Below, in pieces: positions 24,267 through 35,862 of a stretch of 64,000 nucleotides of DNA. The notes beneath the pieces were generated by a model, which was not told the origin of the DNA, did no database searches, and saw nothing but the letters and a program-made list of their open reading frames with translations. Source of the DNA: Cymbomonas tetramitiformis (lineage: Eukaryota; Chlorophyta; Pyramimonadophyceae; Pyramimonadales; Pyramimonadaceae); contig LGRX02033446.1 in the NCBI GenBank assembly GCA_001247695.2, positions 1-64,000 of the forward strand, read 5' to 3'. Position numbers and translations under genes: made by a program. Position 1 is the first letter of the stretch. Every line of letters begins with the position of its first letter.

Positions 24267-26789
24267 TGGCTACTGCCCCGTGGTTCGGTACTATCTCAAG
24301 TACCGAAGCTTATCATCATGTAGGCCATGCTATCAGGTTATATGGTCTAAATGGCATCGTAGAAAAATCATTTAGGACCCATTTGATGTATTGTTTATGG
24401 TGGTTTCAACGACAACCGCCACTTTGCATGTGTAAACATGCCATGCTTTCGAGGGGTGCAATGCCTGAAAATTAATTGTTTTGCTCGGTACTATCTCAAG
24501 TACCGAACGCGCGGAGGCCCATTAGGCTTAGTAGGCGGTCATCCCAAGTCTTATACATCGGCATGTTTCTTCATTGGGACCTAATCTAAATGTTTGTTGC
24601 ACATTATGCCACTATAAGGTCAGCATAGCCTCCGCACCTACGCGTGTTAGCTCCACCCATGGGGAAATTCGAATTTCCACCAAATTTCACGCTTGACTTT
24701 TTGGTAAACGGCCGTATGCCATCGTGCACAATGATCTGAAATCTCAATATATAGTGCACTTCAAGGTCTCCAAAAATCGATATGTATGTATGCTTGAATA
24801 TTCTATATGTGGGCAGCCTATATTCGTATCCTCTTGACCTCGCCGTACGATTCTCGCATCCCCACCGTGGCTTCCTTTAAAAACAAAATACACCCTCCAA
24901 GTGCAAACTCGAACCCAAACTCAAACGCTTGTAACTCCCTCAATTTTGAGAGTTGTCTGAGCTATAATCAAGTAATATATCATGATTATATGTCACACAT
25001 GACATTTGAAAGATCACAGGGCATCTACATGACTCTCGTATGCTTTTTTGGCACGGCATAGCGTTTTCCCGACATAATCAGGGTGCCCCCGACAAAAAAA
25101 AAATGAAAAAATTGAAAATCAGATTGGCGCTCACAAATAACGGTAAAAACCCATCATAGGACTCCATTTAGTTCATATGTAACACTCGGCATGCGGAACA
25201 TGTCCACATAATGCGAATGTTCGCTATGCGTACGTACCGCAGTACACAGTCAACCAGTCCCTGGCACCCTCCGAACCTCACAGATACACCTAGGACATCG
25301 CTCCTGATGCGTGCAATGCTCGTCGTAGTCTATAATATCATTACGAAACACATCAAAGCGATACACGACGCTAGGTCACCCATATGGACGATCGCTCGCA
25401 TACTAGTTGTGTACGCGTACTAATGATGTGTCTGCTAGGCTCTGGCACCCTCCGAACCTCAAACATGCACCTAGGACATCGCTTCCCATGCGTTTGATGT
25501 TTGTCGTAGTCTATAATATCACTATGAAACGCATCAGAACGATACACGACGCTTGGTCACCCATATGGGCGATCGCTCGCATACTAGTTATGTATGCGTA
25601 CTAATGCTTTGTCTGCTAGGCTCTGGCGCCCCCCGAACCTCAAACATGCACCTAGGACATCGCTTCCCATGCGTTTGATGTTTGTCGTAGTCTATAATAT
25701 CATTATGAAACACATCAAAGCGATATACGACGCTTGGTCACCCATACGGACGATCGCTCGCATACTAGTTGTGTATGCGTACTAATGCTCTGTTTGCTAG
25801 GCTCTGGTACCCTCCGGACCTCAAACATGAATCTAGGGCATCACTTCCGATGCGTTTGATGTTTGTCGTAGTCTATAATATCATTGTGAAACACGTCAAA
25901 GCGATATATGATGTCAGGTCACCCGTAGGGACGCTCGCTCGCATACTAGTTGTGTACGCGTAGTGTTGATGTTGCTCTGTCTGCTAGGCTCTGACACCCT
26001 CCGAACCTCAAACATGCACCTAGGACATCGCTTCCGATACGTTTGATGTTTGTCGTAGTCTATAATAGCATTACGAAACACGCTAGAGCGATATACGACG
26101 CTAGGTCACCCATAGGGACGATCGCTCGCATACTAGTTATGTACACGTACTAATGTTATGTGCGCCATGCCCTAACGCCTCTCTCGTTTTAAAATGTGTA
26201 CCTCGGGCATTGTTCGTGGTGCGTTGGATGCGTTTCATAGTCCAGGATGTGGTGTGTAACGAAAAGCATGCGATATATGATTGGAGGGCATCCGTAAGGA
26301 TGATCGATGGTGTACTATGTGTGTGCCCGCCGATTAGTTAGATAGCTAGGTAGGTCGTTACATACATGTAGGGCGGTGGATCATTCGCACGTATATACAA
26401 CGAATGTCATTATGCCAACCGGCCCATGGCCGCATGTACCATTGGCTATGACATATATCTTCAATCTGATTCATTGCCGAGCTGGTTTGGTTCCCAAATC
26501 CGCTTTAAAAAAATCGAAAGGAGCGCCATCTTTTTGAACGGCAAGTGAGAACCACCATGTATCAAAAAGTACTACCCATGTGGCAATCTGCATCCATTGG
26601 GAACGCTACACGTGATATATTGACCAATGGCGCATAAGGCAACTCAGTTTGGGTCCCTGAGGCAACAATATATAAAGGGTAGCATCCACATATCAAAGGA
26701 GGGCATCGAAAAAAATCCGGCGTTTCGGTACTTGAGATAGTACCGAAACGCGTTTCGGTACTATCTCAAGTACCGTGGGGCAGTAGCCA
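24267..26789. mobile_element. TIR element, 2523 bp, 4-bp target duplication
   Basis: Ends TGGCTACTGCCCC and GGGGCAGTAGCCA are exact inverted repeats. TATG is duplicated on both sides (24263-24266, 26790-26793), and the sister LTR at 28385-29008 gives the uninterrupted sequence. Just inside each end are hairpins of the form TTCGGTACT..AAGTACCGAA. No transposase is visible; the interior carries a 181-bp satellite. Termini and hairpins resemble those of 39689-40069 and 47083-48171. Confidence 0.85.
25240..26155. repeat. 181-bp tandem repeat, about five units
   Basis: Units begin near 25245, 25428, 25610, 25790 and 25973. Each contains CACCTAGGACATCGCTTCC and TTTGTCGTAGTCTATAATAT. Every unit carries a similar ~60-codon open frame ending at the same TAA, but the period is not a multiple of three, so a fused protein is not expected. 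A diverged sixth unit extends to about 26340. Confidence 0.9.
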
Positions 26790-26949
26790 TATGACACGAC
26801 CGACTGTCATAATAATATATGACACGACCGACTGTCATAATAATATATGACACGACCGACATGACATGACATGACATGGTATGACATGTCTGACAGGTAT
26901 GACACGTATGACATGTATGACACATATGTCATCGGTCATGACCCTGACA

Positions 26950-28010
26950 GATCTCCCCTCTTAAAAGAGTTGTGACCTCACAACGGGCATACCTTTGTAT
27001 ATGTCTATGATGTCTTTGTTGTTGTCGCTTCTTGCTGGTACCAGTCTTCTTACACCGATTTGAGGCGTCCCTCATGGTGTTTTTAGGTTATTGGGGGGAA
27101 CTGAGTCCACTTTAGTCCCTCACCTTACAGTTCTTAGGATGTAGCCCACCTTTCTGGAAATCGTATCGTATTTCAGAGTGACGTTTCAAGGTTCAATGAA
27201 TTGCGTTTCGTGATGCAGATTGACGCTGGATTACTGATTGATCCACACGTATCGTGCGTCAGAGTGACGATTCAAAGCATCCGAAGTCTACGTTACGGAT
27301 ATATATTGCGCTTGCCGTCGACGCCTTTGCGAACGATGATCGACGTTTTAACGAACGATACTCGGCCTTATATATACAACTGATCGACGAAAACCCTTGG
27401 GTACATGTTTCCACAGTTATATATAGTGCACCCAACCCTTCCTCCCCTCCTGAAGCTACTATGGAGGTTCACAGGCGGCAACGGGGAGCCCGATTTTGGG
27501 GGCTTGTTTTTAATGCAAACGGAGTGGCCCTGCTTAACGGGATTGGACTTATAATCCTTTACCCGGTCTGCTCATCTCCTCAATATTTGGTCCGGTACGC
27601 GCGCTTTGACGAACATCTATCGCGATGAGTGAGAATGGATTCGCCACGTACTAATGTGAAATTTCTTTAGTTATGTTTGTCAAGCACAACTTAGGATCAC
27701 AACTCCGTCTACCTCAGTCGATATCTCCGGTAGCTCGGATGACTGGCCAAGAATCCGATGACAAACCACGGCTTTGGCAAAGGTAGCATATAGCAGTTTT
27801 TATTTATCCACAGATATGATATCTCGCATGTGTGCGTATTTGTGCAAGGGTATGATTTTGAACAAGGCTCACTACACCTTTAGAAAGGAAGGATCAATTT
27901 CCCGCTTCTATGCAACATAATGATAAAACATTAAGAGCAAGGTTATATAGATGATCGACATGTATTAGTATATATTACAAGAAGTAAGGGCACGAGGCTT
28001 AATATAATGT
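26950..28010 (-). other. 3' part of the gypsy interior
   Basis: The sequence between the chromodomain stop and the left LTR has no recognised gene. A plus-strand frame at 27254-27628 lacks family resemblance and I do not call it. Confidence 0.4.
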
Positions 28011-28384
28011 TTAGCCTTCATAGGCAGCTATAATGTCTGCTGCATTGGTCAGCTCTGTGGCTTTGACCCAGGTGTCATGCTCAGGGCCGTAGCCTGCATA
28101 TCGCACTAAATAGTATTTGACACCTCTAGTGAACTTATCCGAGAGTATATGTGATATCTCAAACAGTGGTTGCCCTTCTTCGGTGATCATCTGTGGCAGA
28201 GGCAAAGGTGCTTGGATCGAGTCATTGTACAGCTCTAATCTGGATACAGGCTGTACCGGATGAATACGGATATCGAGGTTTCCGAAATCTAACTCGTATG
28301 CACGCCGATGGCTAAGCACTTTGGATATGGTGAACGGCCCAATATATGGCTGCTTAAAGTGTCTTAATGTGTGTGAATACCATA
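28011..28384 (-). pseudogene. integrase C-terminus plus chromodomain, fragment
   Basis: On the minus strand this reads YIGPFTISKVLSHRRAYEL and PVSRLELYND, the usual end of a gypsy integrase. It is followed by a chromodomain: HILSDKFTRGVKYYLVRYAG, then GPEHDTWVKATEL and NAADIIAAY. The aromatic/W positions (YY, W) of the chromodomain fold are present. In chromoviruses this domain steers integration to modified histones. The frame runs without a stop out of the adjacent LTR (from 28520), which shows that upstream pol was deleted. Confidence 0.85.
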
Positions 28385-29008
28385 TGATACGGCGAGATAT
28401 ACAGGCCGTGAGTATATTATCAATATACAAATTAACACTGCGAAGTTGGACAGCAACGCGAGTGTACGAAATAGCGGGTGATGAGTGCAGTCTCTGAGTG
28501 AAGATCTGCTTGAAGCCCAACGCTTCCTCATCTTATACCTTACGTCTCCTATCATCATAGATAGTACCGCCATTGGGTTGTGAACCCGAGACGTAGGTTG
28601 AACGACCAGTATTGTGATAACGAATAGTTCGTTCATACTGTGCATGCGTGTTCCGCACATGCTTAAAGCCAAGATGGTTCTTGTTTGTATTCAAGATGTA
28701 TCTTGCTTTGCCATCTTCGAGTTCGACATACGAACTCTCGATGACAGAGTCATTCAAGTCTTTCCTTGAATAATGACAGATGATGTGACTAATCATCTGA
28801 CGACAGGTACAGTCATGGTCGACCGTACTGACGACTGTCATAATAATATATGACACGACCGACTGTCATAATAATATATGACACGACCGACTGTCATAAT
28901 AATATATGACACGACCGACATGGCATGACATGACATGGTATGACATGTCTGACAGGTATGACACGTATGACATGTATGACACATATGTCATCGGTCATGA
29001 CCCTGACA
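28385..29008 (-). repeat. 5' LTR of the gypsy remnant
   Basis: 624 bp, TG...CA ends. It contains three ~28-bp tandem units near 28837-28920 and a (TGACA)-rich tail at 28920-28990. Confidence 0.85.
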
Positions 29009-29240
29009 ACATGCCTGGAACGAAGTAGGATGCCAGAATTACGGTAAAAGTTGGAACGGATAAGAACGGATAAGCAAACCACCAATCACAAACGGTAGGC
29101 GGAGTACTTGAACGGGCAAAGACGGTAACGGAGATGCTGAGCCCACTCAGTTGACGGATAAGAACGGAATAGAATCGGCGTTGAGGCCGAAGCGAGCTGA
29201 ATGTAGTGAGCACCACTAGCGCGGTACGGGACCGATAACC

Positions 29241-29493
29241 TTATGAAAAGGATGAAATGACTATATATACGTAACGGGTGAATATAAAGGCAGTGAGACA
29301 CAGAAAACACACAGGGCCGGGTGCTCGTAACGGTGATAACATAGAACTAGCGAGACAGACATACGGACTGTCTAAATAGAGAAGGCTAACGTGACGGGGA
29401 CACGGTCACGGGTGACACATGCCACACACAGTGAGGGGTGACGCAAGGAGAAGCAGGCCCCCATATAGTGGGGGGGAATCGGCTTCCCCGTGA
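29241..29493 (-). repeat. right terminal repeat of the small LTR element
   Basis: 253 bp, the uninterrupted sister of 22191-22692, followed by the duplication ACGCT. Confidence 0.75.
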
Positions 29494-29498
29494 ACGCT

Positions 29499-29656
29499 GC
29501 AGAAACGAAGGCTAAGATAAGATAATAAAATACAGTGAGTGTTTTATTATCGGTGCGGACTGTGAAATGCTGACTGCCTACGTGGCACCTCGGGGCGAGG
29601 GGTGAAACAGGAGAGGCTGCTCAACCCCACCTTACAGGGGGGTGAAAGTCAGTGGC
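29499..29656. other. spacer between LTR elements
   Basis: Short unassigned sequence with no gene seen. Confidence 0.4.
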
Positions 29657-29732
29657 TGCTGGATGTGACACACCGACAGTTTAATCTGTCACTTGTCACT
29701 TCCTAAAGTAGGCTGGGTGACCGTCACCAGTA

Positions 29733-31329
29733 CAGTACTCACTCGTATTTAAGAATTTGGGAAATTTGGGGGTGGGGCGCGTATTCTAAGGATTTGGGGA
29801 ATTTCGGACAATATATTCTTAACACATATTCTTAAACATGGGTAGATTTGGCCCACATATTCCTAAACATGGGAATCGGCATAAATATTCCTAAAATTCA
29901 ACCAAATTTTGAACGCCTCGAATATTCTTAATTTCGCGATTACTGCAAAGCTTTGCGGCTGCCTCAAGTTTTGGACACAAAAACTTTGACACAATACAGA
30001 TTATGGACGACCAAACACGGAAAAAGCTTCGGCTTTTGAAAGAGGATTTTACCGATGGATTAATAAGCCAGCTTCGGGAATGCTATCCTGCTTTCATTTT
30101 GCTGCACCCATGGAATTGAGAATGGCAAGTGTGAACAGGGTTGCACTGAGACCAACTATTTTAGTTTTGTGACTTTAAAGTTAGACAATGGGAAAGTATT
30201 GAAAGGGGCAGATGCCAGGCGCGGCAAGGAGCATCTCACGCCGTTGTGAATAGTTAGTGATACTCTGCCAAGTGTATATTCTGCCAAGGTTGACCCTTTG
30301 TCACTATTCATATTGACTAATAAGAAACAAAACAATATCTGGTATTTGGGTATTTGGATAAGCATCACATTCCTGCATTCATATAGGTTTTACAGCTCTG
30401 AAGTTTGCCAACTGGTTGCCAAGCTGAACAAATTAGTATCAAATAGGTTCTAACCACACATAGATCTTTCATAGACGCATAGATCGATATATCGTTTGTA
30501 ACCATAGGTGTAATATTCCGTGAACGAATTCATTAGCAGAAAACTGTGCAGCGTACGCGAGTGTCATTATAGTGTAATAACCGAAAATGCTCGGAATGAG
30601 CATAACTTTTGATATACTTGGCCATTTTGGCTGAAAAATGAACCACAAATAGGTCTTTCATAGACGCACAGATTGATATATCGTTTGTAAGCATAGGCGT
30701 AATATTCCGTAAACAAATTCATTTGCAGAAAACTGTGCAGCGTACGCGAGTGTTATTATAGTGTAATAACCGAAAATGCTCGGAATGAGCATAACTTTTG
30801 ATATACTTGGCCATTTTGGCTGGAAAATGAACCACAAAAAGGTCTTTCATAGACGCACAGATTGATATATCGTTTGTAAGCACAGGCGTAATATTCCGTA
30901 AACAAATTCATTTGCAGAAAACTGTGCAGCGTACGCGAGTGTTATTATAGTGTAATAACCGAAAATGCTCGGAATGAGCATAACTTTTGATATTCTTGGC
31001 CATTTTGGCTGAAAAATGAACCACGAATAGGTCTTTCATAGACGCACAGATTGATATATCGTTTGTAAGCATAGGCGTAATATTCCGTAAACGAATTCAT
31101 TTGCAGAAAACTGGGCATTCGGGATATTATTCTTAAACACATACACACGCTTGTGAAATAAGAATACTTCTTGAGATTTATAGCCCATTTATTCTTAACT
31201 CGGTTATCGATCAATATTTAAGAATATGGCTTGACAATTTGAGGTGGGGCACGTATTCTAAAGGATTTTAGCATTTCTTCCGGCCCGAATTTCTTAAATT
31301 AAGATATTCTTAAATACGAGTGAGTACTG
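29733..31329. mobile_element. mariner-like non-autonomous element with TA duplication
   Basis: The ends CAGTACTCACTCGTATTTAA and its complement are inverted repeats of about 24 bp. The target in uninterrupted LTRs is CCAGTAGAC; here TA occurs on both sides (29731-29732, 31330-31331). TA duplication with CAGT ends is the Tc1/mariner signature. There is no transposase inside; the interior is AT-rich with a ~188-bp satellite. Confidence 0.85.
30450..31110. repeat. ~188-bp tandem repeat, about three and a half units
   Basis: GGTCTTTCATAGACGCACAG recurs at about 30463 (variant), 30651, 30839 and 31029. Each unit also holds GCAGCGTACGCGAGTG and CCGAAAATGCTCGGAATGAG, the latter a small dyad. Confidence 0.9.
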
Positions 31330-31456
31330 TAGTCGGGAAACTCCCGTTAGTATTTATGTGTATATCTCTTTTATCAAACTGACTTTTACCGTTCTGATCC
31401 CGAAAGGGTTTATTTCCAGTTATCCGATATATTCACTCCGAACTATATATCTGGCA

Positions 31457-31958
31457 GGTTTGGCCCCACTTACGCTTTATTTAGCCACTGCGACACCGCC
31501 GAGATGATTGGCTAAAGCAAGGCATGGAATCAGTTGGAACACGCAGCATCGATGGTTTTTGATTATTCCAAAATTTTCATTGATTAATAGTAATATTCTA
31601 AATTATCCTATCAATAAATTGTGATAAAAGAAGGCAGCTATCGATTTCAAAGATTGTGATTTTAACATTAAACTATCAATTGCTTGTAATTCTAGCAAAT
31701 GCACATCAATTGATTGTGATTTCTACCGAGGTTATATCAATTGATATCATACCCCAAAATTGCTACACCGTGATATTGCAGGCTATGTATTTCAACAATT
31801 GCTAATTACTATCTAACAAGTATCTGTGAAGGAACTACGTGCGTGGTCCTTTTGCCACCCGCTCTGCCTTAATCTCTCGCACCGTGTAAACGATATCATC
31901 ACTGCCAACAAGATCGAAAGGGGTTTGCTGCGTCCATTTGATGGGGCCTTTCCATTGG
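31457..31958. other. truncated LTR-element leader and AT-rich DNA
   Basis: The start (to about 31530) resembles the leader after the LTR at 46566. The rest is AT-rich, with spaced ATCAATTGATTGTGAT-like motifs (31590-31745). Confidence 0.5.
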
Positions 31959-32147
31959 GCGACCAGTATTATGGCTGGCAATTTACCGGGTAAAGGATTT
32001 TGGCCCTTGGCAATACCGGGTAAAATACCGGTAATACTTTGAGTGGTATTACCGAGGTAATACTATTCTGGGATTTTTGGCAATAATTAAAACGATCATG
32101 GGGCATCACGCACACATTCAATGTTATTATTGGGAGCCAAACAAGTG

Positions 32148-32470
32148 TGCTCCGAGAGGTTTTGATGTATGCGCAATCGATCTAAGAAGGTGGCTAGACT
32201 AAATTCGAATGTTGTCGCCACCGAAACGAACAAAAACTACTTTCCAGAAAGTACGAACAGCCGCCCCGATTTTGGGGATTGGTTACATGCCGCACTCTCG
32301 GGTGCCGTCGCGTGTCGTATCGTACAAATGTGCTCCTAGAGGCTTTGATGTATGCGCAATCGATATACGAAGGTGGCTATACCAAATTCGAATTTCGTCG
32401 CCACCGAAACGAACAAAAACTACTTTCCAGAAAGTACAGACAGCCACCCCGATTTTCGGGATTGGTAAAA
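32148..32470. repeat. 183-bp duplication inside the hAT element
   Basis: TTTTGATGTATGCGCAATCG and CGCCACCGAAACGAACAAAA occur twice, about 183 bp apart (from 32148 and from 32331). Confidence 0.85.
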
Positions 32471-33472
32471 CCCATACCGCCCGCGGGTATTACCAATGGT
32501 AAAATTTGGTATTTTGGCATGGAGGACGGTCAGGGTGCCCTAAGGAGGGTGAATCCATGACGGATATCTCTCGTGTTGCCACGCAGGGATGTACTCGCTT
32601 TGTGAACTGTCTAGACTTCGAGCACGTCTCACCCTCTCACGGAATAGGGATGTTGGAGATCGTCCTGGCTTTGTCCGTGACGGCTGAGAAGCCGTCGATT
32701 TGATTATTTTTTCATGGTAAAATGGGTAAAATCGACGGTAATATAGTAGGGGTAATACCCGGTAATACCCATACCCGGTATTACCAATGGTAAAACCTTT
32801 TGGTAACGTGCGGTAATACCCCCTGCACTAGTAAGGCAGCCTACTTACCGGTAATTTGGAAATGGGCCCCGGTAATACCGGGTAATTTACCGGTAATACT
32901 TTCGGCGGTATTACCAAAGTATTACCGCCTGCACGAAATGACCTAACTTTCGCCTCGGGGCGCGGAAACTGTTTTTGAAAATTTCTATGGATAGATAATG
33001 GCCATTAGAATTGTTTGGGTTTGTGTTATAGCACATGCTAAGCAATGTGAGTACATAATCAAGCGAAGCATTTTGCAGAGATGTGCAGACAGAAGTGAAA
33101 AATGTGATTTCAGATTTTTGAGACGCTGAGACTCTGAGACGTAATAATGCGGTGAGATGTAATAATGCGGTGAGATGTAATCAATGCAGTGAGATGTAAT
33201 CAATGCGGTGAGATGTAATCACTATTATTACATTTGGACATTTTAATGATGTTCCAATCAACAACCAAGTTGTTACAACAACCTACACTCGCCACGCTCC
33301 AAAGTGAGCACATTAGTGAAGCCATGCCGTCAAGTCAGAGTAGATTGGAATATCATTATCGATGAGTGCAATAATCACTGAAAACATATTCATATGGTGC
33401 TTTAAAGTATACATATTACAACCGATTGTTGTACCGAAGCATCAAAGCTGCCTGTGTTTGTGCTCATCGATA

Positions 33473-34370
33473 CTACGTACATAAATTATTAAGAGACACT
33501 GAGTGTGCAAAAAAAAGTAGCAGGCTAAGCCTTGCGTATGTATGCCCAAGAACCCACAGGTTGCAATTCAAGTGAGTCGATGTCTGCAAACTGTATTGGT
33601 CAAGAGACAATTTTGAGCCGCGAACCCCTTCATTCCACAATATATCGTGGTTGTGGCGCACTCGTTTGGGAGCATACTTCATCAATTTGCCAAGCTCCCA
33701 ACCTTCCGCCTCCCACAACATCAAAATAAAAAGGCCAATCAAGGTCTCCGCACTCGACAAACCAGTTGCCGGCTTTTCCAAAACCTTGAAACCTGTTGGG
33801 CAATCGAAAACCTTGCGGTGGTCAACCAGCTCAGGCTCTGTAGTGTCCGTGTCCTCTTCTTCCTCTTCTTCCTGCGGAGCTGCGGTGCCTGCCGGAAGCT
33901 CATCATCTGAGGAATCCAACTCGTTTTCAAAACTCAGTAATACCTGCTCGTCCACTGGGAGCACTGTTGCCAAATACTCTCTGAAAGATATTTTCAATTT
34001 GAATTGTAACACCAGATTTGTGAAGTAGTAAATGACTTTCCTCACGTTTGACAACCTGAAGCTGGCGCGCCTTTGAGTGTACCGTGTCTGCATTTTTGTT
34101 GATACGTTCGATGCCGCAGGCCTGATTCAAGACTTGTAAAACGTTTACGGCCATCTCTACGAGGGCGTCACACTCTGCACTGACAACATCGAGAGATTGG
34201 AAAAACACCAGAGGGGAAGATATCAAGTGCATGTGCTGTAAACAACACAAGAAGTAAAAAAACTTATTAGACTTCTGCTCGTCATTTAACACTCTGTTTA
34301 TCTTCGCTCCCACTGCGGTACGAACGTGCTTGTCACCGAAGCCAGACTGGCCACGCAGGGGAGTGCTCAA
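33473..34370 (-). pseudogene. hAT transposase C-terminal part, fragmented
   Basis: Two overlapping minus-strand frames. One reads VLQVLNQACGIERINKNADT then VHSKARQLQ, aligning with the hAT dimerisation pattern in which a Cys/Ser-x-ER..(S).. is followed by iHtKkRNrL. The other, downstream, has an acidic linker and GWELGKLMKYAPKR and ILWNEGVRGSKLSLDQY, consistent with a transposase tail. The N-terminal zinc finger and the DDE core are not visible. No single intact frame exists, though unrecognised introns cannot be excluded. Confidence 0.55.
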
Positions 34371-34936
34371 AGCGTCCTATAGATGTCTTTGGGCACTCTG
34401 TGCACGTTGCCATAGGAATCTTTCCAATCGACTAAATCGACGCCCCCAGGAGTGAGGGACATATCGTCCCCACAAGTATCCGCACCGGATGCCATCCCTG
34501 ATCCGATCGAGAACTTTGTAATGAGAGCGTGGACTGTTCGAGGTCCAGATCGCTCTCTAGCACACCCGAAAGCTTGGCGTGCTTTCGGGCGTGCCGCAAA
34601 GTTTCTAGTTGATCCATTGCGAAAAAGCTATCGCCGCCGATCTGGTCATCATCTGGTAAAATCGACGGTAATCTGAGCTCGAACAGTCCAATGCTGCATT
34701 ACCATGGTAATTACCGGTAAGATCCTTAAGTATGGGAGGAACCCGATGATGGGGCTCGGTAATACTCGGCAATTTACCGGTAATTACCCTCCCGGTAATT
34801 ACCAAAAGAAATTACCCGGCTGCCTTATGCACTAGGGTAAGGACTTTTGGGGGGCAAAGTAATACTTGGTAAAATACTGGTAATACTTATACCTAGTATT
34901 ACCTTTGGTAAAATTCGTGCCAGCCATAGCGACCCG

Positions 34937-35204
34937 TTTCACATGGTTAGGCTTACTTCCACGTCCACGTTTACCCATCTTGATTCGCACGGCGTACACG
35001 GGAAGTCAATAGTTGAACTATAAAATGATGTCCAGGTCGCGGCCAGAAATTTTTGAATGCCACCAAATCGAGTCGAGAGCCTCCAACACACCCCCTCCAA
35101 TATGAGGATGGGCGTCATTTGCATGTTTATTATTGGTTCACCTCAACCACACTTGGTTCAGCGAACCCAAATTAGCGACGAATGAAAAGCCTAAAATTCA
35201 GGAA
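34937..35204. other. short host-side spacer
   Basis: Unassigned sequence between the hAT element and the intact Gag-only element; no gene seen. Confidence 0.4.
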
Positions 35205-35209
35205 TGAAG

Positions 35210-35463
35210 TGCTGAAATCTGTATAGGCAGCCCTGACTGGGAGTCCCGGTCAGGCCCCTATGACAGATCCCTTGGACCAACACTGGACTGCTGACTGATC
35301 TGTAGGTTCGTACTGTGACACACGCTGTGTCACAGGTAGGCTAGACTCCGAGACCGTCCGAGACCGTTCCGGGTATATCTAGCTTAGGGTTTATTTATCT
35401 TACACAGTTTATCCACACGAGTACGGGACTTTCTGATATCTAGTGTACTTGGATATTCCGGTA
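35210..35463 (+). repeat. 5' LTR of the intact Gag-only element
   Basis: 254 bp, with TG at the start and TA (not CA) at the end. Contains GTGACACACGCTGTGTCAC, a dyad. Confidence 0.9.
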
Positions 35464-35468
35464 GGTCG

Positions 35469-35479
35469 TGGCCCCATCC
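35469..35479 (+). promoter_or_regulatory. putative primer-binding site
   Basis: TGGCCCCATCC lies five bases after the LTR and would pair with a tRNA ending in GGATGGGGCCA. The same layout (GGT-x-x then TGGyCCC) follows the LTRs ending at 31456, 46566 and 51992, and, on the minus strand, the one at 45624. Confidence 0.6.
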
Positions 35480-35862
35480 ACGTTTTCTTTCCACTTGCTA
35501 TCTTGGCCATGATTGGCTAAGCAGCCGCTTGAAGAGGTGGTGCGCACTTGCGCGTTTGGGTGCGACTAGGATTTGGGACATGGCTTTACGGTAGACGTCT
35601 TTTACGGCTGCGAGTCATGGGCACCGCGCGTTGCTATTGCTTGGTTTTGGCAATGTTCATTTACGTTATTCTACCTGCACTGATCCCGCTGGTTCACGTA
35701 TTTTGGGCTGGTGCTCCGGACACCTTCGACCACACCGACATTTGCAAGTGCCCCACGCTCTTTTCGCCGCTCCGCACGTTCTGCCGTTACGTCTTCGTTC
35801 CATTTCCGCCACAACACCCAAACGTGCTGCCGCGCATCATCTTTTCTCTGGCTTTCAAAAGT

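Larger units (their letters stand above)
23771..26949 (-). repeat. 3' LTR of the gypsy remnant, interrupted
   Basis: Nearly identical to 28385-29008 once the 24267-26789 insertion and its duplicated TATG are removed. It then measures about 652 bp, the excess being one more 28-bp unit. Confidence 0.85.
23771..29008 (-). mobile_element. Ty3/gypsy chromovirus remnant with both LTRs
   Basis: LTRs at 23771-26949 (interrupted) and 28385-29008 start TGATACGGCG and end CCCTGACA on the plus strand. The 5-bp duplication ACATG flanks the element (23766-23770, 29009-29013). A strong polypurine tract, AAGAGGGGAGAT on the minus strand, adjoins the left LTR, so the element reads leftwards. Only the last part of pol remains: an integrase C-terminus with a chromodomain. 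Gag, protease, RT and most of integrase have been deleted. The left LTR holds a 2.5 kb DNA transposon and one extra 28-bp unit (GACACGACCGACTGTCATAA...). Confidence 0.85.
22191..29493 (-). mobile_element. small LTR element (TRIM-like) split by a nested gypsy element
   Basis: Direct terminal repeats at 22191-22692 and 29241-29493 are flanked by the 5-bp duplication ACGCT (22186-22190 and 29494-29498). Without the nested 5.2 kb gypsy element the interior is only about 1.3 kb and has no long gene. Read on the minus strand, a purine-rich GGGTGAGGTGGTG precedes the left repeat, and GGTTATCGGTCCCG follows the right one. Both resemble the polypurine tract and primer site of the other LTR elements in this window. 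The terminal repeats start TTATG rather than TG, so the exact ends are less secure than the duplication suggests. Confidence 0.7.
29657..31456 (+). repeat. LTR of the Gag-only family, split by a mariner-like element
   Basis: 29657-29732 plus 31332-31456 match the LTR at 46353-46566 (TGCTGGAT start, GTCACTTCCT..AGTAGGCTGG, CTATATATCTGGCA end). It is followed by GGTT and TGGCCCCACTT, the same primer-site arrangement. Leader sequence continues to about 31530, but no Gag follows, so this is a truncated element. Confidence 0.75.
31970..34928 (-). mobile_element. hAT-type DNA transposon
   Basis: The ends TATGGCTGGCA and TGCCAGCCATA are inverted repeats. An 8-bp near-duplication GCGACC(A/C)G flanks it (31959-31966, 34929-34936), with three extra bases on the left. 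A minus-strand reading region inside ends in a hAT-like dimerisation motif. Subterminal DNA (31980-32060, 32710-32940, 34660-34915) is packed with GGTAATACC / TACCGGTAA motifs, as hAT subterminal regions often are. One duplication mismatch and broken frames suggest an old copy. Confidence 0.75.

Noticed and set aside
27254..27628. 124-residue plus-strand frame in the gypsy interior
   Set aside because: The element reads on the other strand and the protein has no family features.
35548..35862. N-terminal 105 residues of the long Gag frame as a signal or membrane domain
   Set aside because: Related copies start at the position matching 35863. The upstream part corresponds to the untranslated leader in those copies, so it is probably not translated.
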